A DNA stretch of 64,000 bases from Microvirga ossetica. Lineage in GTDB: Bacteria > Pseudomonadota > Alphaproteobacteria > Rhizobiales > Beijerinckiaceae. Below the pieces are notes generated by a model. The model saw only the letters and a program-made list of their open reading frames with translations, did no database searches and had not been told where the DNA came from. Of this stretch, positions 17,255 through 26,946 are shown piece by piece. Each line of letters starts with the position of its first letter. The first letter of the stretch is position 1. The DNA lies in the NCBI RefSeq assembly GCF_002741015.1, contig NZ_CP016618.1, positions 496,001-560,000 of the forward strand. The letters run 5' to 3'. The position numbers and the translations under genes were made by a program.

Positions 17255-17650
17255 ATGACAACAAGTATGTTCGACAATCTGCCCTCAGCGTTGCTTGCAC
17301 TCTTCCTCGCCTTCTGTGTCCTTTGGCTGATCTGGCAGATGCTCCGGCGGCTCCGATCATCTCGCAGAAAGAGGCAAGAGCCCTACAGTGAAGTGCAGCC
17401 CGAGCCTCGCACGAGCCACATTGAGCCAGCCCCGCCACAGGTGGCAAGCACAATCTCCACCATTCCAGATGCGGCTGATGTTCTCGCCCTTAAAGCAGCC
17501 ATCGACAATCTGGCACGGCAGGTTGCTGCCTTGGAGAAACGTCTGGCATCCGGACAAGTCGATCCTCAGCCAGCTTCGGCTTCACCGAGCATGAGGACCA
17601 TTGAGCCGAGATCTGAGCTACCTGCTGTGGCGCCAGGCCATAGGATCTGA
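17255..17650 (+). CDS. Membrane-anchored coiled-coil protein, about 131 aa
   Basis: Starts at ATG 17255 or 17267. One N-terminal hydrophobic segment (LPSALLALFLAFCVLWLIWQ, about residues 9-28), a basic stop-transfer run (LRRLRSSRRKR), a Pro/Glu linker, then a heptad-like helix (DVLALKAAIDNLARQVAALE KRL). The C-terminus is polar. The layout resembles small inner-membrane proteins of unknown function that oligomerise through the coiled coil. Confidence 0.55.
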   Translation: MTTSMFDNLPSALLALFLAFCVLWLIWQMLRRLRSSRRKRQEPYSEVQPEPRTSHIEPAPPQVASTISTIPDAADVLALKAAIDNLARQVAALEKRLASGQVDPQPASASPSMRTIEPRSELPAVAPGHRI

Positions 17651-17897
17651 GGCAGGTTTGGCCGCTTGGCTGTAATTCGGCCTGGAACACAGACTCGGTC
17701 ACCGGCTCGACCTCGACGTCTGAGGAGCGTTCGGATTTTGCTCAGACCAGGAGGGTCACGACCGCCGTCGGCTGTAACCCCTCTGATGGTGGCGGTTGGT
17801 CCGCAGCATCAACAGATTGCGCTCGTTCTGATACGGATCGCCGTTCCCAAGCTGATTCACAGGCAAAGCCTGTTCAACCCGCCACCCTTGAGGAGCC

Positions 17898-18083
17898 TCA
17901 GGCTGGCAGGAGGTCAGCTTCACGCACAATGCGCTGAACCGGTCCGCTTGCGGCTTTGATGCGGTAGAGCGGCTCGCCATCCGGTCCACTCGGAAGCTGG
18001 CGCAAGATCTCGTAGATCCCGGCATTCTCGAGAAGCTTCTCACGCGGCCGCACAAGCTGGCCGATCTGAAACCTGTGGTCCAT
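17898..18083 (-). CDS. 61-aa conserved small protein (SH3-like), unknown function
   Basis: AGGAGGAAG lies at ideal distance before ATG 18083. The sequence MDHRFQIGQLVRPREKLLEN followed by GIYEILRQLP and GEPLYRIKAASG ending in READLLPA fits a family of about 60-aa rhizobial proteins with alternating beta-strands, probably a small SH3-like barrel. No catalytic motif. A possible general-stress promoter lies upstream at 18144-18169. Confidence 0.7.
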   Translation of the reverse strand: MDHRFQIGQLVRPREKLLENAGIYEILRQLPSGPDGEPLYRIKAASGPVQRIVREADLLPA

Positions 18084-18143
18084 GGCACTTCCTCCTGCTC
18101 CCTGGGCGTGGTTCTGCTGAGGCAGTCCGCTCCTTGATCAAAC

Positions 18144-18169
18144 AACCAGATGGCTGTGCTCAACGTTCC
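18144..18169 (-). promoter_or_regulatory. Possible EcfG-type (general stress response) promoter
   Basis: On the minus strand GGAAC, a 17-base gap and GGTT stand about 60 bp before the 61-aa protein. This is close to the alphaproteobacterial EcfG consensus GGAAC-N16/17-CGTT, with one mismatch in the -10. The remainder of 18084-18409 holds no gene; the string TTCCTAATCCGGA occurs twice (near 18166 and 18306). Confidence 0.4.
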
Positions 18170-18409
18170 TAATCCGGAGGGACAGTGCCTTGGACATGCC
18201 TCTAACTCTCGAAGCGTCTGCGCCAGCATTCCTTGCAGATCCCAGGAAGGCTCAGAAGCAGCACGCCAGCGGGTTCTGATGAGGAACCCCAAGCTTTTAA
18301 CCTCTTCCTAATCCGGATCGCCGGATAGTTCCCCCGTGTAACCCGCCCTTGGGCAGATACCTTGGGCCTAATGGTTGAGCCCCCGCGAGTGTCACGTCGG
18401 GAATGTCTG

Positions 18410-18655
18410 ATGAGCAAAGAACATCCTGCCGCCTATGCGATGGAGCTAAAATGGTCTTGGCGCGTAATCGTGCCTGTGCGTGGAAAGCTGACACCCAGGA
18501 TATGTCGAGAGCGGTTCACCTGCCGGGCAGAAGCTGTCACCTGGATGGGCACAGCAGACGGTCAACGAGCAATAGCGTCTGTCCGAGAAGGTGAGGCGAC
18601 ACCTGTCGAGAAGCCGATCAGAGCTTCTGAAATAAAAACGGGTTTCACCCGGTAG
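18410..18655 (+). CDS. Possible 81-aa basic protein
   Basis: From ATG 18410 (or 18437) the frame reads MELKWSWRVIVPVRGKLTPR and ERFTCRAEAVTWMGTADGQR then AIASVREG. The pattern of a short beta-rich start followed by an aligned AxAWMGxxxGxxAI helix looks like a real small protein. No clear ribosome site; no family recognised. A small CGGGT-ttc-ACCCG hairpin overlaps its end. Confidence 0.4.
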   Translation: MSKEHPAAYAMELKWSWRVIVPVRGKLTPRICRERFTCRAEAVTWMGTADGQRAIASVREGEATPVEKPIRASEIKTGFTR

Positions 18656-18754
18656 CCTAGTTTCCAGGCACAGGTAGTGGTAAGAGTCTGACGGTACTGT
18701 CTGGGTGCCGCTGGCGGCCGCTCGCGACACACGCCGGTCCTTGCGGCGGCCAGC

Positions 18755-19309
18755 CTATCCCAGGCCATCTGGGCAGGGCGCTGCGGATGACCCACGAACT
18801 GGCCAGACGTAGCGCAGCTTCCCCTGCATCTCCGGCAGGGTGACGGTCACGTCGGGGCCGGTGACGAAGCCCGGTTTCTCCGGGACCACCTTCGGTTCGT
18901 CGGGAGCGATGAGAAGCGGGACGCTGAGGTGGAAGAGTCGGTTCTCGGGAGCGTTAGGGTCATCGGCCCGCCCGAGCGATACGGAGATCGAGGCCGAGCC
19001 GGTCAGTGCGTTGTCCCGCTCAGCACCGATCCGGACCCCGGTCAGGAGTTCGAACCTGACGTTGCGTCCCAGATCCGGCTCCCGCTCGAACTGCGCGTTC
19101 ATCGCTGCCTTCACCGCATGACCGAGGGCTGCCTTCTCGGCGCGCGCTGCCGGCTCGGACTTGATGTTGGGCTGGTAGAAGTCTTCGGGCCAGACGGCGT
19201 ACAGGCCCGCAAAAAGAACGATGAGGCAGGCGTACAGGGCAATGTACCGCGCGAGGATGCCGAGGATACGCCGCGATACCCCGCGGGGCAGGCGTGGGAA
19301 CATCGGCAT
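18755..19309 (-). CDS. Membrane-anchored protein of unknown function, 184 aa
   Basis: GGAGG precedes ATG 19309. Residues about 14-40 form one hydrophobic segment (ILARYIALYACLIVLFAGLY), followed by WPEDFYQPNIKSEPAARAEK and a soluble domain with predicted beta-strands (NVRFELLTGVRIGAERDN, SASISVSLGRA, LFHLSVPLLIAP). The C-terminal 15 residues look out of frame or degraded, so the protein may be truncated. Related N-terminal regions occur in some small channel-like proteins, but no pore motif is present here. Confidence 0.6.
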   Translation of the reverse strand: MPMFPRLPRGVSRRILGILARYIALYACLIVLFAGLYAVWPEDFYQPNIKSEPAARAEKAALGHAVKAAMNAQFEREPDLGRNVRFELLTGVRIGAERDNALTGSASISVSLGRADDPNAPENRLFHLSVPLLIAPDEPKVVPEKPGFVTGPDVTVTLPEMQGKLRYVWPVRGSSAAPCPDGLG

Positions 19310-19494
19310 GATGGATGCCTCCGGATCGGTCGGATGCCTTGCCCGTGCAAGCGGGCTGCGCCCCTCGCCGCAGTTTATGACGAAGCGCTGGTTTTGCCAC
19401 GGGACGCTGACAGCGGGGGAGGGTGCGACGGCGGGATCGTCGGTCTCGTGTCAGCCTCACCACCGACGGAATGCCTCCGGCAAGTGCGCAACGG

Positions 19495-19850
19495 CTACTG
19501 GCAGATGCGATAGCGGTCACTCGACCCGTGCTGCACATCCAGGTGTAGATGATCGGCATGGGCCGGGTCGGATCCTAGTCCGAGGGTCGTGGTGAACCAG
19601 CCGCAGGCGGCCGTGTGGACGGCCGCAAGGGCGGATCCGGAGCAGCCTCGCCCTCCGGCTTGACGCGCAGGGGCGACCCGTTCGCAAGCTCGAAACCCGC
19701 GATGTCGATGGCCAGTCCTTCTGCGTGGGCCGACAGCTTGCCGGTCTCAGCCCGGTTGCGATTGCGGCACTCAAAGCCCGGCCCCGTTTGGACGCTCTTC
19801 AATTCGGTGTTCAGGCTTCCGGCTACCACCGGCGCCACCGGCACCGTCAA
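19495..19850 (-). pseudogene. Extensin-family protein pseudogene
   Basis: The minus strand carries GPGFECRNRNRAETGKLSAH followed by AEGLAIDIAGFELANG, the core of bacterial extensin-like C-terminal domains (related to LAS/D-Ala-D-Ala peptidases). The next part is in another frame: LAAVHTAACGWFTTTLGLGS, then DPAHADHLHLDVQHG and YRICQ at the stop (19495). A one-base deletion near 19630 separates the two. The N-terminal half is missing: a TAA stop stands just before 19850. The Zn-ligand-like HADHLHLD is preserved. Confidence 0.8.
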
Positions 19851-20111
19851 CTTAACGCTTTTACTTGATCTTGCCGGAGGCTTTACGGGAGCGGTGCTGC
19901 ATTTTCAACAGTTTAGGCCGGCCGGAGGATAGCTTAAAGCGGCCGTTACTGAGTTAACTTGACGATGCCGAAAAAGACATCCCCATCCCGCGTCGGGTGT
20001 GGCAGAATCGGTGGTCAAGCTCGTTCCGGCCAGATCACGCGGACAATGATTGTGGATGCATGGTAGCGCAGTCGTCCGACAGCGCCACCGGCTCGAGGCG
20101 GAGGCCAACCA

Positions 20112-23100
20112 TTGAACTCGTCTTTTCGCTTCGACGCTGACAGCGACGGCAGCATCCGGGTTCTAGGCCAGGACGGCCAGCGCGTCCTTGGCCGCGGATG
20201 GCGCATGCGCCCCGACGGAACGCGCATCCCTGTTCTAGCCGTGTGGCCCGCCGCCGAGCCCCCGACGCCCGTCAGCCTCCATCGCCTGGAGCACGAATAC
20301 GGCCTCAAGGACGAGCTGGACAGTGCATGGGCGGTACGACCGCTGGAGCTCGTGCGCGAAGGCGGTCGGACCGTGTTGGTGCTCGAGGACCCCGACGGCG
20401 AGCCGCTCGAGCGGCTACTTGATGCTCCCATGGAGGTGGGACGCTTCCTGCGCCTCGCGATCGGGATCGCCGCGGCTCTGGGCCAGGTCCACCGGCGCGG
20501 TCTCGTGCACAAGGATCTCAAGCCGGCCCATATCCTCGTGAACAGCACGACCGGAGAGGTCAAGCTCACGGGCTTCGGCATCGCCTCGCGCCTGCCGCGC
20601 GAACGCCAGGCCGCCGCTCCACCTGAGGAGATCGCCGGCACGCTGGCATACATGGCACCCGAACAGACCGGCCGCATGAACCGGTCGATCGACGCCCGCA
20701 GCGACCTCTATGCGCTCGGCGTCACCTTCTACCAGATACTCACCAGCACACTGCCCTTCGCCGCCGCCAACCCGCTGGAGTGGGTGCATTGCCACATCGC
20801 CCGCCAGCCCATGCCGCCCATCGAGCGGCGGAAGGGGATTCCGGCGGCGATCTCGGCCATCGTCATGAAGCTCCTCGCCAAGACGGCCGAGGAACGCTAT
20901 CAGACCGCGGCAGGCGTCGAGAGCGACCTCCGGCGCTGTCTCGCAGCATGGGAGAGGGGGCGCCGCATTGAGGACTTCACGCTTGGCCAACACGACAGGC
21001 CCGACCGGCTGCTAATCTCGGAGAAGCTGTACGGACGCGAGCGCGAGATCGCGACCCTGGTCGCCGCCTTCGACCGAGTCGTCAAGAGTGGGGTGCCGGA
21101 GCTGGTGCTAGTGTCTGGGTACTCGGGCATCGGCAAGTCCTCGGTCGTCCATGAGCTGCACAAGGTGCTCGTTCCGAAGCGCGGCCTGTTCGCGTCCAGC
21201 AAGTTCGACCAGTACAAGCGCGACATCCCGTATGCGACGCTGGCGCAGGCCATTCAGGTGCTGATCCGCGGTCTTCTCACCAAGAGCGAGGTCGAGCTGG
21301 CCGGCTGGCGTGGCGCTCTTCTGGATGCGTTAGGTCCGAATGGCCAGCTCATGATCGATGTTGTTCCTGAGTTGCGCCTCATCATCGGCGAGCCACTGCC
21401 GGTTCCGGAGCTTGATCCGCAGCAAGCACAACGCCGGTTCCAGCTGGTGTTCCGACGGTTCATCGGCGTGTTTGCCCGGCCGGAATATCCGCTGGCGCTG
21501 TTCCTCGACGACCTGCAATGGCTCGATGCGGCCACGCTCGACCTGTTCGAGGATCTGTTGACCCAGCCGGATGTCCGGCATTTGCTGCTAATTGGCGCCT
21601 ATCGGGACAACGAGGTCACGCCAGCGCACCCGCTGATGCGGCGGCTGTCGGCAATCCGTGCGGCGAATACGTCGGTGCAGGAGATCGTACTGGCGCCGCT
21701 CAGGCAGGCGGATGTTGGCCGGTTGATTGGCGATTCGCTGCGGTGTGAGCCGGATCGCGCCGCGGCTCTGGCTCGGCTGGTGCACAAGAAGACCGCCGGC
21801 AATCCCTTCTTCACCATCCAGTTCCTCATCGCCGTCACCGAGGAGGGGCTGCTCGCCATCGATCATAGGCAGGGGCGCTGGTCATGGGACAACGAGCACA
21901 TTCGTGCCAAGGGATACACCGATAACGTGGTGGATCTCATGGTCGCCAAGATAACCCGCCTGCCTGTCAAGACCCAGATGGCTTTGCAGCAACTGGCGTG
22001 TCTCGGAGAGACCGCGAGCGTCAGGACGCTGTCTCTGGTCTCCGGTATGACAGAGGAGCAGGTTCACGCGGCCTTGGGAGAGGCCGTCCGGACCGAGTTG
22101 GTGGAGCGGTCGGTGGGCCTGTACAGATTCATCCACGATCGTGTCCAGGAAGCTGCCTACTCATTGATCCCGGCAGCATTGCGCGCCGACACACATCTCC
22201 GCATCGGGCGACTGCTGGCAGCTCAGACGCCTCCAGAGAAGCGAGAGGAAGCGATCTTCGAGATCGTCAGCCAGCTCAACCACGGCGCGGCTCTGATCAC
22301 GGACCAAGACGAGCGCGAACAGCTCGCCGAGCTCAACCTAATCGCCGGCAAGCGCGCCAAGGCGTCCACCGCCTACGCCGCGGCACTGAACTATCTCACT
22401 GGCGGCGCGGCACTCCTGCCGAAAGACTCTTGGGAACGGCGGCACGCGCTGACCTTCCAGCTGGAGTTGAACTGCGCCGAATGCCAGTTTCTAACCGGCG
22501 AGTTGGCAGCCGCAGACGAGCGGTTGACTGCGCTGGCTGACCGTGGAGCGAATACAGTTGAACGAGCAAACGTCGCGTGCCTGCACATCGATCTGTACAC
22601 GACTCTCGGTCAGAGCGAGCGTGCCGTCGCTGTCGGTCTCGGCTATCTCCGGCATCTCGGCATCAACTGGTCGCCGCATCCGACCGAAGAGGAAGCACGG
22701 CGCGAATACGAGCGGATTTGGGCGCAGCTCGGTGGCCGCACAATCGATGACCTCGTTGAGCTGCCCTTCATGAACGACCCGTCAGCCCGTACAACACTTG
22801 ACGTTCTCGTCAAGCTTTCCCTTTCGGTTCTATCGACCGATACGAGACTGCATTCGCTCGCCATCTGTAGGGCCGTGAATCTCAGCATCGAGCACGGCAA
22901 CTGCGACGCTTCATGCGCCGCGTATGCCTATCTGGGTATGGTCGCCGGACCTCGTTTCGGCGACTACAACGCTGGCTTTCGCTTCGGACGGCTCGGCTAT
23001 GAGCTGGTCGAACGGCACGGGCTGCGGCGCTTCCAGGCGAGGACCTATCTCTGTTTCATCAATCACGTCCTGCCATGGACAAGACATGTTCGAAGTGGCC

Positions 23101-26054
23101 GCAACCTCCTTCGTCGGGCTTTCGAGGCTGCAAACGAAATTGGCGACCTCACTTTCGCGGCGACCAGCTTCAGCATAACGATCACGAACCTCCTTGCGGC
23201 CGGTGATTCCCTGATCGAGGCCCAACGAGAAGCGGAAACCGGCCTCGACTTTGCCCGGAATTCCCGATTTGGTCTGATCATCGATCTCATCATCGCGCAA
23301 CTCAGCTTCATCCGGACGCTGCGCGGTCTGACGCCGACCTTCGGCTGCTTCGATGATAAGCAATTCAATGAGCTCCAGTTCGAACAGCACTTGGCATGCA
23401 ATCCAACCTTGGCGCTGGCTGCCTGCCGATATTGGATCCGAAAGCTGCAGGCGCGCTTCCTGGCCGGCGATTGCCAGTCGGCCATCCAAGCCTGCTCGAA
23501 GGCTGAAGAGTTGCTTTGGGTCGCGGCAACGCTTTTCGATGAGGCGGAGTATCATTTTTATGGGGCCCTTGCCCGGGCAGCGTATTACGATGCAGCTCCC
23601 GCTCAGGACCGGCCCTCCCTGCTTCTGGCTCTGCGTGCTCACCACAAGCAGCTCGCAGGATGGGCCGAACATTGCCCCGAGAATTTCGAGAACCGCGCCG
23701 CCTTAGTGGGGGCTGAGATCGCGCGCCTGGAGGGCCGCGACCTTGAGGCGATGCAGCTTTACGAGCAGGCTATCCAATCCGCCCGTGCGAACGGCTTTAT
23801 CCAGAATGAGGCGCTTGCCTGCGAGCTGGCTGCGCGCTTCTACGCGGCGCGCGGCTTCGAGACCAATTCCCAGGCCCATCTGCGAAAGGCTCGGCACGAG
23901 TATCTCCGCTGGGGGGCGGATGGCAAGGTGCGGCAGCTTGGTGCGTTGTATCCGCACCTCGAGGAGGAAGACCGGTCGCCTGACCCGATGAGAACGATTG
24001 GGGCGCCCGTCGAACACCTTGATCTCGCAACCGTGATCACCGTATCGCAGACAGTGTCGGGCGAGATCGTCCTGGAAAAATTGATCGACACGCTTCTGCG
24101 CACCGCGATCGAGCATGCAGGTGCCGAGCGCGGGCTACTCATTCTTTTGCGAGCGGCCGAGCAGTACATCGCAGCGGAAGCCACGACCCGCGGCGACACG
24201 GTCGTCGTGCAGCTGCGCGATGAGCCCGTGACCGCGGCCTTGCTGCCGGAGGCGGTCCTTCACTATGTGTGGCGGACCCGGGAGAGCGTGGTCCTCGACG
24301 ATGCCTCAGCCGAGAACCCGTTTGCCGAGGATCCCTACATCCAACAGCATCATGCCCGGTCTATTCTCTGCCTGCCGGTGCTCAACCAAGCCACACTCAT
24401 CGGGGTGCTTTACCTTGAGAACAATCTGACTCCTCGCGTCTTCGCGCCGGCTCGGATCACGTTGCTGAAGCTGCTCGCCTCGCAAGCTGCCATCTCGCTG
24501 GAGAACACCCGGCTTTATCGCAACCTTGCGGAACGCGAAGCCAGGATTCGGCGCTTGGTCGAAGCCAACATCATCGGGATCTTCATCTGGGAACTAGAGG
24601 GCCGCATCATCGAGGCCAATGACGCCTTCCTCCGGATCGTGGGCCACGAGCGTAAGGAGCTCGTTGCGGGTCGTTTGCGCTGGACCGACCTGACGCCGCC
24701 GGAATACCAGCCCGCCGACCAGGGAGCGGCCGAAGAAATCAGGCAGACCGGAAGCTGCAGGCCCTATGAAAAGGAATTTCTCCGCAAGGACGGCAGCCGC
24801 GTGCCCGTGCTGCTCGGGGGCACGATCTTCGAGGAGAGCAGGACCCAGGGTGTCGCCTTCGTGCTCGAACTGACAGAGCGCAAGCAAGCCGAGGACGCTC
24901 TACGGCGCAGCGAGCATTATCTCACCGAGGCGCAGCGCCTGAGTCACACCGGCAGTTGGGCCTACAACCCGGCCACCGGCAAGGCGATTTACTGGTCCGA
25001 GGAGATGTTCCGGATCCATGGCTTGGATCCACAACGTGACCCTGCCCCCTACCTGAATGAGCTCCCTCGCTTCTGGCATCCGGACGATCGCGACCGAGTT
25101 CTCGAACGTGTCAGGACGACAATCCGCGAGAAGGCCGAGTATGCGATCGAGCAAAAGATTGTGCTGCCCGATGGAACGGTCAAATACCTGCACGCGATCG
25201 GACATCCGGTGTTCGATGACGCCGGAGCGCTCGTCGAATATTTCGGGACCGTGATGGATATCACCGAGCGCAAGCGCGCCGAAGAGGCGCTGCACGAGGC
25301 CCAGGCCGAACTCGCGCATGTCACGCGTGTGACGACGATGACCGCGCTGACCGCCTCGATCGCGCACGAGGTCAACCAGCCGCTGGGCGCCATCGTCACG
25401 AATGCCAACGCGGCCCTGCGCTGGCTCGCTCGCCAACCACCCGAGCTCGATGAGGCCCGCGAGACGCTGGAGCGCATCGCGCGCGATGGGCACCGGGCCG
25501 GCGAGGTGATCAGGCGTGTGCGCGCGCTCCTCAGGAAGACAACCAGCTTCAGGGAGCGAGTAGATCTGAACAATCTCGTTCAGGATACCATCGCTCTCGT
25601 CCAGGGGGAGGTGCGCCGTCAGCGGATCCTGCTGCGCACCGCGCTGGCACCCGACCTGCCGCCCGTGGTGGGCGACCGGGTGCAGGTGCAGCAGGTGCTG
25701 CTCAACCTAGTGCTGAACGGCATTGAGGCCATGAAGGAGGTGGCGGAGCGGCCGCGCGAGTTGGTCATCAGTTCTGGGCGAGAGGCTTCGAACGGCGTGC
25801 GGGTGGCTGTGCGGGATGCCGGCGTTGGGCTGGCCCCGCAGAATGTGGAGCGGGTGTTCGAGGCGTTTTACACCACTAAGCCTGACGGCATGGGCATTGG
25901 CCTGGCGATCTGCCGGTCGATCATTGAAGCGCACGGCGGACGACTTTGGGCCAGCGCGAATGAGCCTCACGGAGCCATGTTCCAGTTCACCCTGCCAGCA
26001 GAGCCGGACGAGATCGCTCCCGCCGAGCACGCCAGCTCACTGCCACTGATATAA
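20112..26054 (+). CDS. Giant hybrid: Ser/Thr kinase-like / AAA ATPase / GAF-PAS-PAS sensor histidine kinase (copy 1)
   Basis: A 1980-residue cytoplasmic signalling protein. Order: kinase-like domain (about 20-290), AAA-type ATPase (Walker A GYSGIGKS at 336-343, Walker B LALFLDDLQW with D466/D467), a long helical TPR-like region (about 600-1280), GAF (1304-1463), PAS (1482-1595), second PAS (1605-1725), HisKA with His1752 in SIAHEVNQPLG, and HATPase with N-box (about 1864) and GMGIGLAICRS. The Ser/Thr kinase keeps HKDLKPAH (133-140) but has no Gly-rich loop, and DFG reads GFG (154-156), so Mg binding and catalysis are doubtful. It starts at TTG with GGAGG upstream; homology to copy 2 begins exactly there. 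No response regulator is adjacent. Role: multi-input sensor; ligand unknown. Confidence 0.9.
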   Translation: MNSSFRFDADSDGSIRVLGQDGQRVLGRGWRMRPDGTRIPVLAVWPAAEPPTPVSLHRLEHEYGLKDELDSAWAVRPLELVREGGRTVLVLEDPDGEPLERLLDAPMEVGRFLRLAIGIAAALGQVHRRGLVHKDLKPAHILVNSTTGEVKLTGFGIASRLPRERQAAAPPEEIAGTLAYMAPEQTGRMNRSIDARSDLYALGVTFYQILTSTLPFAAANPLEWVHCHIARQPMPPIERRKGIPAAISAIVMKLLAKTAEERYQTAAGVESDLRRCLAAWERGRRIEDFTLGQHDRPDRLLISEKLYGREREIATLVAAFDRVVKSGVPELVLVSGYSGIGKSSVVHELHKVLVPKRGLFASSKFDQYKRDIPYATLAQAIQVLIRGLLTKSEVELAGWRGALLDALGPNGQLMIDVVPELRLIIGEPLPVPELDPQQAQRRFQLVFRRFIGVFARPEYPLALFLDDLQWLDAATLDLFEDLLTQPDVRHLLLIGAYRDNEVTPAHPLMRRLSAIRAANTSVQEIVLAPLRQADVGRLIGDSLRCEPDRAAALARLVHKKTAGNPFFTIQFLIAVTEEGLLAIDHRQGRWSWDNEHIRAKGYTDNVVDLMVAKITRLPVKTQMALQQLACLGETASVRTLSLVSGMTEEQVHAALGEAVRTELVERSVGLYRFIHDRVQEAAYSLIPAALRADTHLRIGRLLAAQTPPEKREEAIFEIVSQLNHGAALITDQDEREQLAELNLIAGKRAKASTAYAAALNYLTGGAALLPKDSWERRHALTFQLELNCAECQFLTGELAAADERLTALADRGANTVERANVACLHIDLYTTLGQSERAVAVGLGYLRHLGINWSPHPTEEEARREYERIWAQLGGRTIDDLVELPFMNDPSARTTLDVLVKLSLSVLSTDTRLHSLAICRAVNLSIEHGNCDASCAAYAYLGMVAGPRFGDYNAGFRFGRLGYELVERHGLRRFQARTYLCFINHVLPWTRHVRSGRNLLRRAFEAANEIGDLTFAATSFSITITNLLAAGDSLIEAQREAETGLDFARNSRFGLIIDLIIAQLSFIRTLRGLTPTFGCFDDKQFNELQFEQHLACNPTLALAACRYWIRKLQARFLAGDCQSAIQACSKAEELLWVAATLFDEAEYHFYGALARAAYYDAAPAQDRPSLLLALRAHHKQLAGWAEHCPENFENRAALVGAEIARLEGRDLEAMQLYEQAIQSARANGFIQNEALACELAARFYAARGFETNSQAHLRKARHEYLRWGADGKVRQLGALYPHLEEEDRSPDPMRTIGAPVEHLDLATVITVSQTVSGEIVLEKLIDTLLRTAIEHAGAERGLLILLRAAEQYIAAEATTRGDTVVVQLRDEPVTAALLPEAVLHYVWRTRESVVLDDASAENPFAEDPYIQQHHARSILCLPVLNQATLIGVLYLENNLTPRVFAPARITLLKLLASQAAISLENTRLYRNLAEREARIRRLVEANIIGIFIWELEGRIIEANDAFLRIVGHERKELVAGRLRWTDLTPPEYQPADQGAAEEIRQTGSCRPYEKEFLRKDGSRVPVLLGGTIFEESRTQGVAFVLELTERKQAEDALRRSEHYLTEAQRLSHTGSWAYNPATGKAIYWSEEMFRIHGLDPQRDPAPYLNELPRFWHPDDRDRVLERVRTTIREKAEYAIEQKIVLPDGTVKYLHAIGHPVFDDAGALVEYFGTVMDITERKRAEEALHEAQAELAHVTRVTTMTALTASIAHEVNQPLGAIVTNANAALRWLARQPPELDEARETLERIARDGHRAGEVIRRVRALLRKTTSFRERVDLNNLVQDTIALVQGEVRRQRILLRTALAPDLPPVVGDRVQVQQVLLNLVLNGIEAMKEVAERPRELVISSGREASNGVRVAVRDAGVGLAPQNVERVFEAFYTTKPDGMGIGLAICRSIIEAHGGRLWASANEPHGAMFQFTLPAEPDEIAPAEHASSLPLI

Positions 26055-26104
26055 GGTTGTAGGGCTAGATGTTCAGTCCCGCGGCGTGGTGGTACGATTA
26101 GGGC

Positions 26105-26344
26105 CTCCTTGGGGGACAGCTTCTCCACGGCAGCGCCACCACGACAGAGGCAGTTCGTCGCGCAGTCCAAGTTAGTCAGGAAAGCGTAAGAGCCCTGGCC
26201 CGGCGCTACGGCATCAGCCCCACCACCGTGCAGAAATGGCGCAAGCGCTCGAGCCTCAGCGATGCGCCCATGGGCCCGAAGCAGATCCATTCCACCGTGC
26301 TGACTGTGGAGGAGCCATTATCGTGGCCTTTCGCCGGCTGTTAC
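26105..26344 (+). mobile_element. IS481-family transposase, N-terminal remnant
   Basis: The frame HGSATTTEAVRRAVQVSQES, then VRALARRYGISPTTVQKWRK and MGPKQIHSTVLTVEE is the HTH start of an IS481-type transposase. A base is lost after EE (the next frame continues IVAFRR) and the element at 26345 cuts the rest off. No DDE domain remains. Confidence 0.7.
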
Positions 26345-26636
26345 TGGGCATTTTGGCGTGAGATTCTTGTTGGCGTTGAGCATTTAACCTGAGACTCCGG
26401 CTCACAAACGTTGTCTGGATTTGGAGTGTAGTGAGCCTGGCGGGGCAATAGTCAATCGGAGCGTTTGAGCACGCATCAATGCTAAGCAGTGCATCGCATT
26501 AGCCGGGATGGAGCAGGGCAGGGGAACGCCCGAAGCCGTCTGACATGGGCAGTTAACTTGAGATTCCACGCTCCCAGAATCTCACGCCAAAATGCCCACG
26601 ACTTCTCAGAAATCCGGAGTCTCACGCCAAAGTGCC
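26345..26636. mobile_element. Non-autonomous MITE-like element with IS21-style repeated ends
   Basis: A perfect 23-bp inverted repeat bounds 26345-26367 and 26576-26598 (outer part TGGGCATTTTGGCGTG). A diverged further copy lies at 26616-26636, and two related direct copies (core TTAAC-TGAGA-TCC) lie near 26380 and 26545. Several copies of one end module at each side is the IS21 (istAB) layout. No transposase gene fits inside. It sits between an IS481 remnant and an IS5 remnant, so it inserted into already dead IS sequence. Confidence 0.6.
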
Positions 26637-26740
26637 TAGCGACAGTGAGACTTGCCCGCTGGCGCAACGCTGCGTCGTACTCGGCCCAGTTCGTCACCCG
26701 GTGCCGCTGCTTGGGGGATGCGATGACGGCGAGCGGCATT
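26637..26740 (-). mobile_element. IS5-family transposase remnant
   Basis: About 33 residues (MPLAVIASPKQRHRVTNWAE then YDAALRQRASLTV) of the same transposase type as 30381-31349, cut by the MITE-like element. The 206 bp up to 26946 contain nothing recognised. Confidence 0.7.
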
Positions 26741-26946
26741 GGCTTTGAATGGCGCAGTAGAAATCCTGGTCAGAAGCCGAATAGGCTCCTACGCTACCCA
26801 ACTGCGGGTACCAACTCCCCCATCCATGCAACAAGACGGCGCGGCAGCGCAAAATTCGCCGGCACCCGCCGCTCACCGCCATCTGCATCCCTGTCCGACC
26901 GTGGGGTCCAGAGAACCACGCTGCCGATGCTCGTTCAGCCGATTGA

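Noticed and set aside
17059..17277. 72-codon minus-strand frame starting MSNILVVIPK
   Set aside because: Overlaps the start of the better-supported coiled-coil membrane protein and has no ribosome site; the C-terminal half could be a remnant but cannot be shown.
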